Shown here: positions 36,584 to 45,967 of the stretch, piece by piece
How positions within the stretch are numbered: the first letter of the stretch is position 1
Layout of the letters: each line of letters starts with the position of its first letter
From: JAPOUP01 sp965199865
GTDB taxonomy: Bacteria; Pseudomonadota; Alphaproteobacteria; Rhodobacterales; Rhodobacteraceae
Assembly (NCBI GenBank): GCA_965199865.1
Contig: CBDATU010000009.1
Span: 62,001 to 126,000, forward strand
Direction: 5' to 3'
DNA length: 64,000 nucleotides
The notes under the pieces: model-generated
What the model saw: the letters and a program-made list of their open reading frames with translations, nothing else
Database searches by the model: none
Told to the model about the DNA's origin: nothing
Position numbers and translations under genes: made by a program

Positions 36584-37498
36584 ATGATCGACACCGCCCC
36601 AACCGCCAGGCGAAAAAAGGCAGGCGACTTCGACCAGCGCATTCTGGAGGTCTTTGATGGTTACGTGCACGGGAACATCTCCAAACGCCAGTTCATCAGT
36701 CAGGCAGGAAAATATGCGGCGGCTGGGATGACGGGCGCAATGATCCTCGAACAGCTTCAACCGAATTATGCCTGGGCGCAGCAGGTTGACCCGGACGACC
36801 CCGACATTGAAACCTCCATAACCAGTTATGAAAGCCCCGAGGGTCACGGTACGATTCGGGGCCTCATGGCCAGACCCGCGGGGGCGTCCGGCCCACTGCC
36901 AGCCGTCCTAGTCGTGCACGAGAACCGGGGTCTCAACCCGTATATCGAAGACGTTGTACGTCGGACTGCCAAAGCCGGCTATCTCGCCCTTGGTCCTGAC
37001 GGGCTGACGCCCCTTGGCGGCTATCCGGGTACGGATGAAGAGGGGCGCGAACTTCAGCGCCAGCTCGACAGGGCCAGACTGATGGCGGACTTCTTCGCCG
37101 CTTTCGAATTTCTCCGCGATCATGGGGACTCCACGGGCCGCGTTGGCGCGGTGGGGTTCTGTTATGGCGGCGGGGTCTGCAACGCGCTCGCGGTCGCCTA
37201 TCCCGACCTAGCCGCATCGGTGCCATTCTACGGGCGCCAGCCAGCGACGGAGGATGTGCCGAAGATCGAAGCACCGCTCCAGATTCACTACGCAGGTCTC
37301 GATAACCGGATCAACGTAGGCTGGAGCGCGTATTCGGAAGCGCTAAGGGCAAACCAGAAAGAATTCAGCGTCCACTTCTATCCAGACGTAAACCACGGAT
37401 TCCACAACGATACGACGCCACGCTATGACGAGGAAGCGGCGACGCTTGCCTGGGAGCGGACACTGGACTTCTTCGCCGAGCATCTGCAGCTGGCCTGA
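36584..37498 (+). CDS. Dienelactone hydrolase family protein, putatively Tat-exported
   Basis: 304-aa alpha/beta hydrolase. The nucleophile is cysteine in GFCYGGG, with the acid in GLDNR and the histidine in NHGFHND, the Cys-Asp-His triad of dienelactone hydrolases. An N-terminal extension of about 65 residues contains KRQFIS followed by a hydrophobic stretch and AWAQ, resembling the degenerate Tat signals of related YghX-type proteins. The ATG with AAGGAG 8 nt upstream is the start. The natural substrate is unknown, since this family has broad ester and lactone activity. Confidence 0.82.
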   Translation: MIDTAPTARRKKAGDFDQRILEVFDGYVHGNISKRQFISQAGKYAAAGMTGAMILEQLQPNYAWAQQVDPDDPDIETSITSYESPEGHGTIRGLMARPAGASGPLPAVLVVHENRGLNPYIEDVVRRTAKAGYLALGPDGLTPLGGYPGTDEEGRELQRQLDRARLMADFFAAFEFLRDHGDSTGRVGAVGFCYGGGVCNALAVAYPDLAASVPFYGRQPATEDVPKIEAPLQIHYAGLDNRINVGWSAYSEALRANQKEFSVHFYPDVNHGFHNDTTPRYDEEAATLAWERTLDFFAEHLQLA

Positions 37499-37844
37499 GG
37501 ATATCCTGCAGGGTGACCGCGTCCAGCTGAAACCCGGATCGGAACGGTTCTGACACAGCTGCAGTGACAGGAATGCATGGGCCCTGGTTCACCGGGTCAC
37601 TCCGGTGCCCGTTTGCGGTGATCTCCATGGCGGGCATCAACTTCAGACGGAAGGCTGCGGACATCCATGTTCGATGAGTGTGTCATCCCCTGCAACCCGC
37701 CCATCAGTCACCTCACTGGGCCAAAGGCGTCCGCTCCTTCAAGCCAATCCCAATCTATCCAGCGGCCCGCAATGGAACTTCCGCGCTGAAGACTTAATGA
37801 TAACCCACCAACCACGCAGCAATCCTGTGCCCTGGAGACCGGTC
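37499..37844. other. Convergent intergenic region without gene
   Basis: Between the dienelactone hydrolase (+) and the alpha/beta hydrolase (-). No coding or RNA signal recognised. Confidence 0.5.
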
Positions 37845-38636
37845 TCACGGACGCAGCACCCGACGAATGACGGCGACAATGACTCCCGGATCCGTGCGAG
37901 GTGCAGAATGGTTCATCCCGTCGAGTCTGTGGACCTCAACAGACGGCAATGCACCAACCAGTTCGGCGGAACGGCGGAGAAATGGGAGCGTCGCTGTTCC
38001 AACGAGCAGATGCACAGGGAAATCGGGAATTCTATAGTCCGTGGGATCAAACTGATTTCGGTCATGAACCGCCAGCATCTCCCGATGGGTAATCCCCATA
38101 TTCCGAACCCGTAGCGCCCAATCGTCAGAATCGCGCCTGAGCGATTGAATCTCGGCATCGGAACGGTTGTGGAGCAGTCTGGAATGTAGAACCAGCGCAC
38201 CTTCCAGGTCACCCGATGAGATCAGGTCACCTATCCGCGACAGCCTGTGTGAATAGATTGGATCGATGTGGTTGGCTGCCGGGGGCTCGAAAAGCACGAG
38301 TGACGCAATATCTGGGGGATCACGAAGCAGTTCGAGTGCAATGCGTGCGCCAAGCGAACTGCCGAACACGGCTGGCGGAGTAGCCGAACATGTGATGACG
38401 GAACGAAGATCCTCGACCTCACGCATTAGATCATAAGGCTTTGTATCTTCGCTGTCGCCGCGTCCGCGGCGATCGTATGAGGTGATCCGGAAATCTTTCG
38501 ACAGTTCCAGTTTCAGCTCGGGATGGGCATGCAGGTCGCTGCCCGCCCCGTGAACAAAGATCATTTCGCGCGATCCGGTGCCCTGTATCTCGCAGGCGAT
38601 CCGCGTGCCGTCCATGGAGACGACGAAGTCAGTCAT
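37845..38636 (-). CDS. Alpha/beta-fold hydrolase
   Basis: 263 aa. Oxyanion HGAG, nucleophile elbow GSSLGA, acid within DFPVHLLVG-type strand order and a catalytic histidine in DGMNHSAP, together the usual fold order. The ATG at 38636 lies inside the end of the MarR gene (8-nt overlap), which indicates translational coupling. It forms an operon with TAXI receptor and MarR genes, so it probably acts on an ester or lactone taken up by that TRAP system. Substrate unknown. Confidence 0.78.
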   Translation of the reverse strand: MTDFVVSMDGTRIACEIQGTGSREMIFVHGAGSDLHAHPELKLELSKDFRITSYDRRGRGDSEDTKPYDLMREVEDLRSVITCSATPPAVFGSSLGARIALELLRDPPDIASLVLFEPPAANHIDPIYSHRLSRIGDLISSGDLEGALVLHSRLLHNRSDAEIQSLRRDSDDWALRVRNMGITHREMLAVHDRNQFDPTDYRIPDFPVHLLVGTATLPFLRRSAELVGALPSVEVHRLDGMNHSAPRTDPGVIVAVIRRVLRP

Positions 38637-39174
38637 CACCACCGTATTCCGAATTCAGGAAGTCGTGGAATTTGTCGGTCACAGTCAGCCAGGCCTGCCA
38701 CTCTTCGTCCGTCAACCGCTCGATCATGGCCATCTCGCGGGACAGCATGAAACGAGTGATCTGATCGGCGACCTTTGCGCCGGGATCGGTCAGATTGACG
38801 ATTGAGACCCGACCATCACTAGCATCCGACAGCCGGAACAGAAGCCCACGTCTTTCCAATTGCGAAACGGCCCGCGAGACTGTTCCCCGATCCATAAGCG
38901 CGGCTTCGGCCAGGCGAATGGAGGGCTGGGGACCCATGCGATGCAGGACAAACAGAAGCCGCCACTCGTCGATGGTCACGCCTAACCGCTCGGCCTCGGC
39001 ATCCCGCCCACGGCGCATCAGCTTGCTGTGACGCGACAGCCGGTAAGAACTGAGTTCCGATAGGTGAATGTCCTCGGCGCGGCAAGGTTTTTCGCGCGCC
39101 GCATCCTGCTGTCTTCGTTGTTTTTCCTGCACGTCTGGCCTGTCCCTATGGCGAGGAAAGCTGCCCTCCGCCAT
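38629..39174 (-). CDS. MarR-family transcriptional regulator
   Basis: 181 aa. Winged helix at about 75-140 (ALMDRGTVSRAVSQLERRGL, then a wing SDASDGRVSIVNLT). It follows the TAXI receptor gene by 9 nt. MarR proteins bind palindromes and release on small aromatic or acidic ligands. The 36-bp palindrome between the divergent transporter genes (40234-40269) is the obvious candidate site. Confidence 0.85.
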   Translation of the reverse strand: MAEGSFPRHRDRPDVQEKQRRQQDAAREKPCRAEDIHLSELSSYRLSRHSKLMRRGRDAEAERLGVTIDEWRLLFVLHRMGPQPSIRLAEAALMDRGTVSRAVSQLERRGLLFRLSDASDGRVSIVNLTDPGAKVADQITRFMLSREMAMIERLTDEEWQAWLTVTDKFHDFLNSEYGGDD

Positions 39175-39183
39175 TGTTCCTGA

Positions 39184-40191
39184 TTACTTGACGACCGGAA
39201 CCTCCAGCCCCTGTTCCTCATAGTATCTGGCTGCACCGGGATGGATTGGCAGGTTACTGAACCTGGCAAAATTCTCAATCTCTATTCCTTTTGCAAAGCC
39301 CGCGACGGACTTCAGATAATCGAGGTTTTCCCAGAACGCCCTGGTGATGGCATAGGCCGTGTCTTCTGATACATGTATCGGGATGCCGACGCCCGTCCAG
39401 TCCTTCCAGGTTGTGATTGGCTCTTCATTCGCCTGGTTCTCACCATAGGCATCAGGTGCGACCTGGGTTAGGCTGCGACCCGGAATATTGGTCTGACGCT
39501 GGACTTCTTCGTTTTCCAGATCAGCTTCGGAGATACCGATCAAGCGGATCGCCCCTAATGAGGCCGCCTGCATGATGCCTGGGTTCCCGACCGGTACCGG
39601 GCGAAACCAGGTATCGACCTGGCCATCCTGGAAAGCCTGGAAGGACGAACCGAAGTCGAGCGAGACAAGAGTATAATCCACATCGGGCTCCATGCCGGTG
39701 ATCGCACGGGTGAGGTTCTGCATCATTCGTGACACAGCCGCGCCGCGGGGACCGAAGAAAACGTTTCTGCCGCGCAGATCCTCTAGCGATTTGATCCCGC
39801 TCTCTTCCCAAACGATCAGCTGAAACGTGCCGCCGGGATACATCGTCATGGCGCGAAGCGTATCAAAGAGCTCGTCATTGTTGGGAATGTCCTTGTACAT
39901 CGCTTTGCCACCCTTCAGCAGTGAGGCGATGAATGGCACGACCAGGTGAATATCGGCGTCGCCCTTGGCAGCCTGCAGCAAAGCCTTGGTACCTGGCTGG
40001 TTAAACGACACCTCGATCTGAATGTTGGGATCGACTGAACCCACAACGTTTGAGATATAGGTCATTACCTGACCGGTTGATCCGGTTGCGCTGCCAGCCG
40101 TTGCGCGAAGGCGAATGGTGTCGGCGAATGCAGCGCCGGAAAATGCGGCCATTGCCAGTGCCAAACCTGCGGCACGTACAAACGTTTTCAT
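39184..40191 (-). CDS. TAXI-family TRAP transporter solute-binding protein
   Basis: 335 aa with signal peptide (to AFAD). Typical TAXI features: LRATAGSATGSTGQ at the N-terminus, a GDADIHLVV strand, SGIKSLEDLRGRNVFFGPRG, and DTWFRPVPVGNPGIMQAA. GGGAGGA precedes the ATG. It works with the fused permease encoded divergently at 40322. TAXI receptors bind glutamate or other carboxylates, and the ligand here is unknown. Confidence 0.88.
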   Translation of the reverse strand: MKTFVRAAGLALAMAAFSGAAFADTIRLRATAGSATGSTGQVMTYISNVVGSVDPNIQIEVSFNQPGTKALLQAAKGDADIHLVVPFIASLLKGGKAMYKDIPNNDELFDTLRAMTMYPGGTFQLIVWEESGIKSLEDLRGRNVFFGPRGAAVSRMMQNLTRAITGMEPDVDYTLVSLDFGSSFQAFQDGQVDTWFRPVPVGNPGIMQAASLGAIRLIGISEADLENEEVQRQTNIPGRSLTQVAPDAYGENQANEEPITTWKDWTGVGIPIHVSEDTAYAITRAFWENLDYLKSVAGFAKGIEIENFARFSNLPIHPGAARYYEEQGLEVPVVK

Positions 40192-40233
40192 TGGTCTTCC
40201 TCCCTTGACTGACTTCAGAGTCGATTGGCTTAT

Positions 40234-40269
40234 GTTGCATTCCCAACAAATTTTTGTTGGAAATGCAAC
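40234..40269. promoter_or_regulatory. 36-bp near-perfect palindrome, candidate MarR operator
   Basis: Left arm GTTGCATTCCCAACAAA (40234-40250), two-base centre, right arm TTTGTTGGAAATGCAAC (40253-40269); the arms match at 16 of 17 positions. It lies between the divergent TAXI receptor and TRAP permease genes, 43 bp and 53 bp from their starts, so one bound dimer (or two) could control both. Confidence 0.7.
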
Positions 40270-40321
40270 TAAATTCGTCTAGCCTTTGGACAGTCCCGCC
40301 CAAAACGGCGCAAGGAGGGCC

Positions 40322-42208
40322 ATGGAAATCAACCGTAAACTGGCGGCCATCGCGGCCCTGGCGATCTCGCTCCTCGCGCTTTACGTTGGGGGAATCCGCC
40401 TGATTGATCCGCTTCTGCTCAGACCAACCGTTTTCGGACTGGCGGTTATCGTTGGCATTCTGAACTGGCCGCTGGTACGGGAGTTCAGGGCACGCGGCCC
40501 AAGGGCCATTTTTCTTTGGGTCATCGACGGCTTTCTGTTAATTGCCAGCGTTGCGGCCTGTCTGCGCTACATCCAGATCAGCGAAACGTTTGAGGATGGG
40601 TTTTTCTTCCTCGGCCCGCGTGACATCGCGTTGGGCTTCGTCGCCATGCTGACCGCGATGGAACTGACCCGACGTACCATTGGCTGGACCATCGTCATCA
40701 TTTGCAGCCTGGCGTTGATCTACATGGTCTTCGGCGAGCATCTTCCGGGCTTTCTTGGCAACGCCGGATATTCTGCCGAACAGGTCATTGGCGATCTCTG
40801 GCTTTCGACAACCGGTACGCTCGGAACCGCATTTGGCGTCCTGACAACGCTGGTGATCGTCTACATCGTCTTTGGCGCGATCATCACCAAGTCCGGCGCA
40901 GGCGACGCCCTGATCAGGATCGCGATGGCGCTGGCTGGCGGCACCAGAGGTGGCGCGGCACACGGTGCCGTCGGGGCGTCAGCAATGTTTGGTTCAATCT
41001 CTGGCAGCACCGTCGCCAATGTGGTAGGCACCGGAACTTTCACAATTCCCCTAATTAAGAAGCAGGGGTTCTCCGGCCGCTTCGCCGGAGCAACCGAGGC
41101 AGCCGCCTCAACCGGAGGTACGTTCACACCTCCAGTGATGGGGTCAGCAGCCTTCCTGATCGCAGACCTGACCGGAACACCCTATTTGACTGTCGCAGTT
41201 GCTGCCGCTGTCCCAGCGCTGCTCTTTTATCTCAGCCTCTTCATGTCGGTAGAGCTGGAAGCGCGGCGCATCAGTATTGCACCCATTCCGGTTGACCAGC
41301 GTATTCGGTTAACTCGGCGCGATTGGTTGAACGGACTTATGTTTCTGTTGCCAATCCTAACAATCCTCACAGTGCTGATAGCCGGACGCTCTGCATCCTT
41401 TGCAGGCTTTGTCTCGATTATCGTGACCATCCTTACCGCCTTTGCCCTGAATCCTGAGCTACGCAAACGGCCGTTGAGTCTGCTCGACGGGCTGGTGACT
41501 GGCGGCATCAATGCGGTGCGGATCCTTGTCGTGATTGCCTGCATTGGAATATTTGTGGGCGTCGTTAACTCGACCGGACTGGGGGTCAAACTGGCGCAGT
41601 TGATCGGCAGCCTGGGTCGCGAGCAGTTATTTCTGTCACTTATCGTCACGGCGCTCACCTCAACGGTTCTAAGCATGGGAATGCCGACGACACCGGCATA
41701 TCTGATCGTCGTGTTAACAATGGGCCCAGCACTCCTGAAACTTGACGCACAGGTTCTGCCGATGCACATGTTTATCCTCTATTACGCGGCCTTGGGTGCC
41801 GTGACCCCACCAGTCGCCGGTGGCAGCTACACAGCCGCGCCAATCGCCCAGGCCGATCCGATCCTTCTCAGTCTTACCGCCTTCCGGCTGACACTTGTGG
41901 CCTATATCTTTCCATTCGTCTTTATCTTCTCACCGGAGATCTTCCTCGTGGTCGGTGATCCGACAGTTGCGGAGATCGCCTCTGTGATTCTCCGGTCCAT
42001 CCTTGCGGTGGTCATGATCACATACGGTCTCGGCAGCGTAGGGAAGAGTGCAGCCCGATGGGGGCTGAAACTCCTGGCGTTCGGTGGTGGTCTGATGGTG
42101 CTGTTCCCGACCTTCACCCTGTTTGGACCAGGCATCGTCGTCGGCGCTACCGGACTCGTGGGTCTTTGGCTTTGCCGTAGCAATGAGAACAGGCCCGATT
42201 TCCAATGA
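40322..42208 (+). CDS. TRAP transporter permease, fused DctQ-DctM (TAXI type)
   Basis: 628 aa, strongly hydrophobic with about 15 predicted helices. The first about 140 residues correspond to the small DctQ-like part, the rest to DctM (GSISGSTVANVVGTGTFTIP and STVLSMGMPTTPAYLIVV motifs). The ATG at 40322 has AAGGAGG upstream. An alternative 12 codons earlier is less likely. It is coupled to the sulfatase gene downstream by an ATGA overlap, which ties transport to a sulfated or phosphonylated substrate. Confidence 0.88.
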   Translation: MEINRKLAAIAALAISLLALYVGGIRLIDPLLLRPTVFGLAVIVGILNWPLVREFRARGPRAIFLWVIDGFLLIASVAACLRYIQISETFEDGFFFLGPRDIALGFVAMLTAMELTRRTIGWTIVIICSLALIYMVFGEHLPGFLGNAGYSAEQVIGDLWLSTTGTLGTAFGVLTTLVIVYIVFGAIITKSGAGDALIRIAMALAGGTRGGAAHGAVGASAMFGSISGSTVANVVGTGTFTIPLIKKQGFSGRFAGATEAAASTGGTFTPPVMGSAAFLIADLTGTPYLTVAVAAAVPALLFYLSLFMSVELEARRISIAPIPVDQRIRLTRRDWLNGLMFLLPILTILTVLIAGRSASFAGFVSIIVTILTAFALNPELRKRPLSLLDGLVTGGINAVRILVVIACIGIFVGVVNSTGLGVKLAQLIGSLGREQLFLSLIVTALTSTVLSMGMPTTPAYLIVVLTMGPALLKLDAQVLPMHMFILYYAALGAVTPPVAGGSYTAAPIAQADPILLSLTAFRLTLVAYIFPFVFIFSPEIFLVVGDPTVAEIASVILRSILAVVMITYGLGSVGKSAARWGLKLLAFGGGLMVLFPTFTLFGPGIVVGATGLVGLWLCRSNENRPDFQ

Positions 42209-43779
42209 AGACCGTCCGGAATATCCTCTTCATCATGTGCGACCAGCTCCGTGCCGATTATCTCGGGTGCAACGGACATCCAACCCTGAAGACGAGGAAC
42301 TTGGACTGGCTCGCTTCGCAGGGGGTGAACTTCACCAGAGCCTATGCGCAGTCGCCCGTATGTGGTCCGTCGCGAATGTCGACCTATACCGGACGTTACG
42401 TCTCGAGCCACGGCGCGACCTGGAACCGCAGTCCGGTCCGCGCCGACGAGATGACCATGGCGCACGCGATGTCTGAATTTGGCCTGCGCTCAGCCCTGAT
42501 CGGCAAGAGTCATATTGTCGTTGATCCCAAGATGCTGAAGTGGTTTGGCGTAAGTGTCGAAACAACCGAAGGGCGCCAGATCGCCGAGGGCGGTTTCGAA
42601 CCAGTCGAACGGGACGACGGCGTTCATCGTGATGCACGAGTTTCCCCGGATTTGACCTATAATGAATTCCTTCGCACAAAAGGTTACAAAGGGCAAAATC
42701 CCTGGCACATCCACGCCAACTCCGCCGAAGGACCAGATGGAGAGCCGCTCTCAGGTTGGCAGCTTCGGAATTCAGACAAGCCCGCACGGGTCGCCGAAGA
42801 ACATTCCGAGACCGCCTATATGACCGACCGGGCGCTCGGCTTCATCGAGACGCAGGGTAGCAGCCCCTGGTTTCTGCATCTCAGCTACATCAAACCACAC
42901 TGGCCCTACATGGCGCCTGCTCCCTATCACGGAATTTACGGACCAAACGACATTCCACCAGTCATACGCGGAAATCGTGAGAAATCAGACCCGCATCCGA
43001 TCGCCCGCGTATTCATGGACCTACCCGACTGCGCCGCGTTCCAGGAAGACAGAACACGTCAGACGGTGATCCCCGCCTATATGGGTCTCATCCACCAGAT
43101 CGATGATCATCTCGGTCGCGTTTTCGATCTGCTGCGGAGCATCGGCAGGATGGACGATACGCTGATCGTCTTCACTTCAGACCACGGAGATCATCTCGGC
43201 GACCATTGGCTGGCCGATAAGGGAATGTTTTACGAACAGGCCGTTCGCATACCTCTGATTATCCACGATCCAAGGGAAAGCGCCGATCGGACCAGAGGCC
43301 GATCCGTTGACACGCTAACCGAATCCATCGACCTCTTTCCCACATTCATTGACGCGCTTGGTGGCGAAATTCCTGCGCACCTGCTGGAAGGTGAAAGCCT
43401 GATCCCAGTCGTTGAAGGAGCACGGAACACGACGCTTCGAAATGCCGTCTTTAGCGAACTCGACTATGCATTCATTGAAACCCGTGCCGCGCTGAATCTG
43501 GATCCGCACCGAGCCATGGGTCGTATGGTTCGAACCTCGGATTGGAAATACATCCATTATGATGACCTTCCGCCTCAATTATTCGATCTCAATGCCGACC
43601 CAAACGAGTTGAATGACCTGGGTACCGAACTCGGATATGTAGGTAGTCGCGAAGAAATGGCGCGATTGTTAATGGACTGGTCCCTTAGGCTAAAGTCCCG
43701 TGTGACCGTGCCTGAAAAACAGGTCATATCCTGGCTAGACAGGACATTGTCATCCGGAGGAGCGAAGGCTGCCTGGTAG
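42205..43779 (+). CDS. Sulfatase / phosphonate monoester hydrolase-like enzyme
   Basis: 524 aa. Metal motif MCDQLRAD (D13), formylglycine site C53-G-P-S-R57, HPI/KPHWPYMAP segment, TSDHGDHLGDH. The segments LHLSYIKPHWPYMAPAPYH and WKYIHYDDLPPQLFDLNADP resemble the arylsulfatase/phosphonate monoester hydrolase branch of the family. No signal peptide. It overlaps the TRAP permease gene by 4 nt, so the substrate is probably imported by that system. Confidence 0.85.
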   Translation: MKTVRNILFIMCDQLRADYLGCNGHPTLKTRNLDWLASQGVNFTRAYAQSPVCGPSRMSTYTGRYVSSHGATWNRSPVRADEMTMAHAMSEFGLRSALIGKSHIVVDPKMLKWFGVSVETTEGRQIAEGGFEPVERDDGVHRDARVSPDLTYNEFLRTKGYKGQNPWHIHANSAEGPDGEPLSGWQLRNSDKPARVAEEHSETAYMTDRALGFIETQGSSPWFLHLSYIKPHWPYMAPAPYHGIYGPNDIPPVIRGNREKSDPHPIARVFMDLPDCAAFQEDRTRQTVIPAYMGLIHQIDDHLGRVFDLLRSIGRMDDTLIVFTSDHGDHLGDHWLADKGMFYEQAVRIPLIIHDPRESADRTRGRSVDTLTESIDLFPTFIDALGGEIPAHLLEGESLIPVVEGARNTTLRNAVFSELDYAFIETRAALNLDPHRAMGRMVRTSDWKYIHYDDLPPQLFDLNADPNELNDLGTELGYVGSREEMARLLMDWSLRLKSRVTVPEKQVISWLDRTLSSGGAKAAW

Positions 43780-44345
43780 ATCAAACCGAAATTTCGTCTG
43801 GATCATTGGACGGATGCGGACCTGGGCTGAAAGGGGTTGGCTCGATTTCGAGGCCACCCCGGAATTCCCTGACGGAACTGTCAGATTCAACTCAGATGGC
43901 ACCAGGGCCCAGCCCACATTCCTACTGGAACAGGCGGTGGAAATACCGGGACCGGTGCACCCAATGGAGATCTCCCAACCCAGCCTGCAAGATGCAGGGA
44001 GTTAGGGAAGAACGGTCAACTTGCGGCTGCGTGACGTAATTCGGGTGAATTTCCCCTGCTTGATCTGATGACCTGATGACCTGATCTCTTCACCCCTTTA
44101 GGCACACAACGCCGATTCAAGCGGCGGTCTCAGACATCCAGCGTTTCTGCTCCATGTGCTGGTCGAAAACATGGATGACTGCGGCTCCATTCCCTCCATC
44201 CAACCGAAACAAATCCAATCCTTGACGTAGTAGGCATCAAACCAATCGTTGCAATTAAACCCAATGCTGACGTCCTAGATCAAATGAAGGTCGCCAACCC
44301 GCCTGATCATGTCTTCCATGCTTTCAAGGGCAATGACCCATTTCC
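43780..44345. other. Convergent intergenic region without recognisable gene
   Basis: Short frames only. At about 44060-44085 the octamer CTGATGAC occurs in tandem. No RNA gene or IS end recognised. Confidence 0.5.
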
Positions 44346-45398
44346 TTACTGCGGCAGCTCGATCTGCATCTTAACTTCGTTTGGCGGTGCCGAGGCAGCG
44401 ATCTCAAATGCATGGACGCTCTCTTCGAAGCTGAATTTTCGGGTGATGAGAGGTTTCACGTCAATCACGCCCGAGGCGAGCATGGCAATACATCTGGGAA
44501 ACACATGCGCGTAACGGAAGATGTTCTCAACCCTGGCCTCGCGTACCATTGCCGCACCCGCATCGTATGCGATCGGTTCGGGCTGACCGCCGATCAGGAC
44601 CACGCAGCCACCCGGGCAGAGCGGTTCAAACACCCGCGCCGCCGCTTCTGGCGATCCCGTGGCCTCGAACACGACATCTGCGCCCCAACCGTCGGTGTCC
44701 TTCAGCACATGCCCGGCTACGTTTTCAGTCGCCGCATTGACCGCCGTAATTGACGGATCCATGCTTTCAGCGATCCTGAGCTTCTCCTCAGCCAGATCCG
44801 TCACGTAGACGCGGGCACAGCCCGTTGCCAGAGCGGAAAGCGCCGTGACCAGACCAATGGGTCCCGCACCAAGCACCACAGCGATATCGCCAGGCCTGAT
44901 CCGGGCTTTCGTGGCGGCGTGAACGCCTACAGCCAGCGGTTCAATCATTGCCCCTTCCGCGAAACCAACGCCATCGGGCAGCCTGAAGGTGAACGCTTCC
45001 GGGTGAACGCAGGTCGGACGCAGGATTCCATGAACTGGAGGAGTCGCCCAGAAACGAACCGCCGGATCAAGATTGTATTTACCCAAACGGCTTGCTTTCG
45101 AATTTGGGTCGGGCACTCCCGGCTCCATGCAGACCCTATCGCCTGCCTTGAGAGAGGCGACTTCCGGGCCAACCTCAATCACAGTCCCACTCGCTTCATG
45201 GCCGAGGATCATTGGCTTTCGGACGACAAAGGGACCGATTCTGCCATGAACAAAATAATGCACGTCCGAGCCACAGATTCCCACGGTGTGAAGCCTGATC
45301 CGCACGTCATGGGGGCCAAGCCGCGCCTCCTGACGGTCGATAGCGGGGAAGTCACGTAGTGAAATCTCGTTCTTTCTCTCCAGTACCAGCGATTTCAT
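44346..45398 (-). CDS. Zinc-dependent medium-chain polyol dehydrogenase (sorbitol/xylitol dehydrogenase-like)
   Basis: 350 aa. Catalytic zinc ligands in GICGSDVHYF (Cys) and GHEASG (His-Glu). The structural-zinc cysteine cluster is absent, as in sorbitol dehydrogenases. The cofactor fold is VLGAGPIGLVTALSA with DLAEEKL following the second strand, indicating NAD. Oxidises a polyol such as xylitol or sorbitol to a ketose; exact substrate uncertain. It stands alone between two non-coding stretches. Confidence 0.85.
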   Translation of the reverse strand: MKSLVLERKNEISLRDFPAIDRQEARLGPHDVRIRLHTVGICGSDVHYFVHGRIGPFVVRKPMILGHEASGTVIEVGPEVASLKAGDRVCMEPGVPDPNSKASRLGKYNLDPAVRFWATPPVHGILRPTCVHPEAFTFRLPDGVGFAEGAMIEPLAVGVHAATKARIRPGDIAVVLGAGPIGLVTALSALATGCARVYVTDLAEEKLRIAESMDPSITAVNAATENVAGHVLKDTDGWGADVVFEATGSPEAAARVFEPLCPGGCVVLIGGQPEPIAYDAGAAMVREARVENIFRYAHVFPRCIAMLASGVIDVKPLITRKFSFEESVHAFEIAASAPPNEVKMQIELPQ

Positions 45399-45967
45399 TG
45401 TCCCATCCCTTGCGGATCATGCTCTTCGCAGTCGCGGCGAAGACTATCCTGCATATCCGGACCCACTGACGCTCCGATCCAGGAAACGCAATGGCGAAGG
45501 CGCGGCATGGATTCCGGTCAAGATGAATCGCTGCACGAGCCAGTTGGTCCTGATCGGCAGAAAACCGGATCCAGACCTGCCGTCAAGCGACTCCCGACAC
45601 CGCATGATCTGTTGTCCAACCTTTCCGGGACGTCTCCCTCCAGGAACGAACCCCTCACCTCACGCAGGGAATGCCAGGTTTCATGGATCGCCCACTCCAG
45701 ACCACCTGAGTGATCAATTCGCTCGCAGCTACAAACGGCACAGCTATGGATGTTGCGCCCTGCGAAACAATGAACCGGGTATTGCGAATCAAACACCTTC
45801 GCTCTGCGGTTCTGTGCCCAACCGAATCTGGTTCGGATCCACAACGAACGAACTTCTCTGGTGGAGGCGCACCATTCCGGTCGCTATGGACACCTTGCTT
45901 GGCAGCCGACGGTGCAAGCATTTAGGGAAGGAGGTTGGCTATTGCCGTCACCACCTGGGATCGAGCA
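45399..45967. other. Region without recognisable gene
   Basis: Several overlapping short frames on both strands, none with motifs. It could be decayed coding sequence. Confidence 0.45.

Noticed and set aside
44060..44085. CTGATGAC tandem repeat as the start of a CRISPR or minisatellite
   Set aside because: Only two short adjacent units without spacers.
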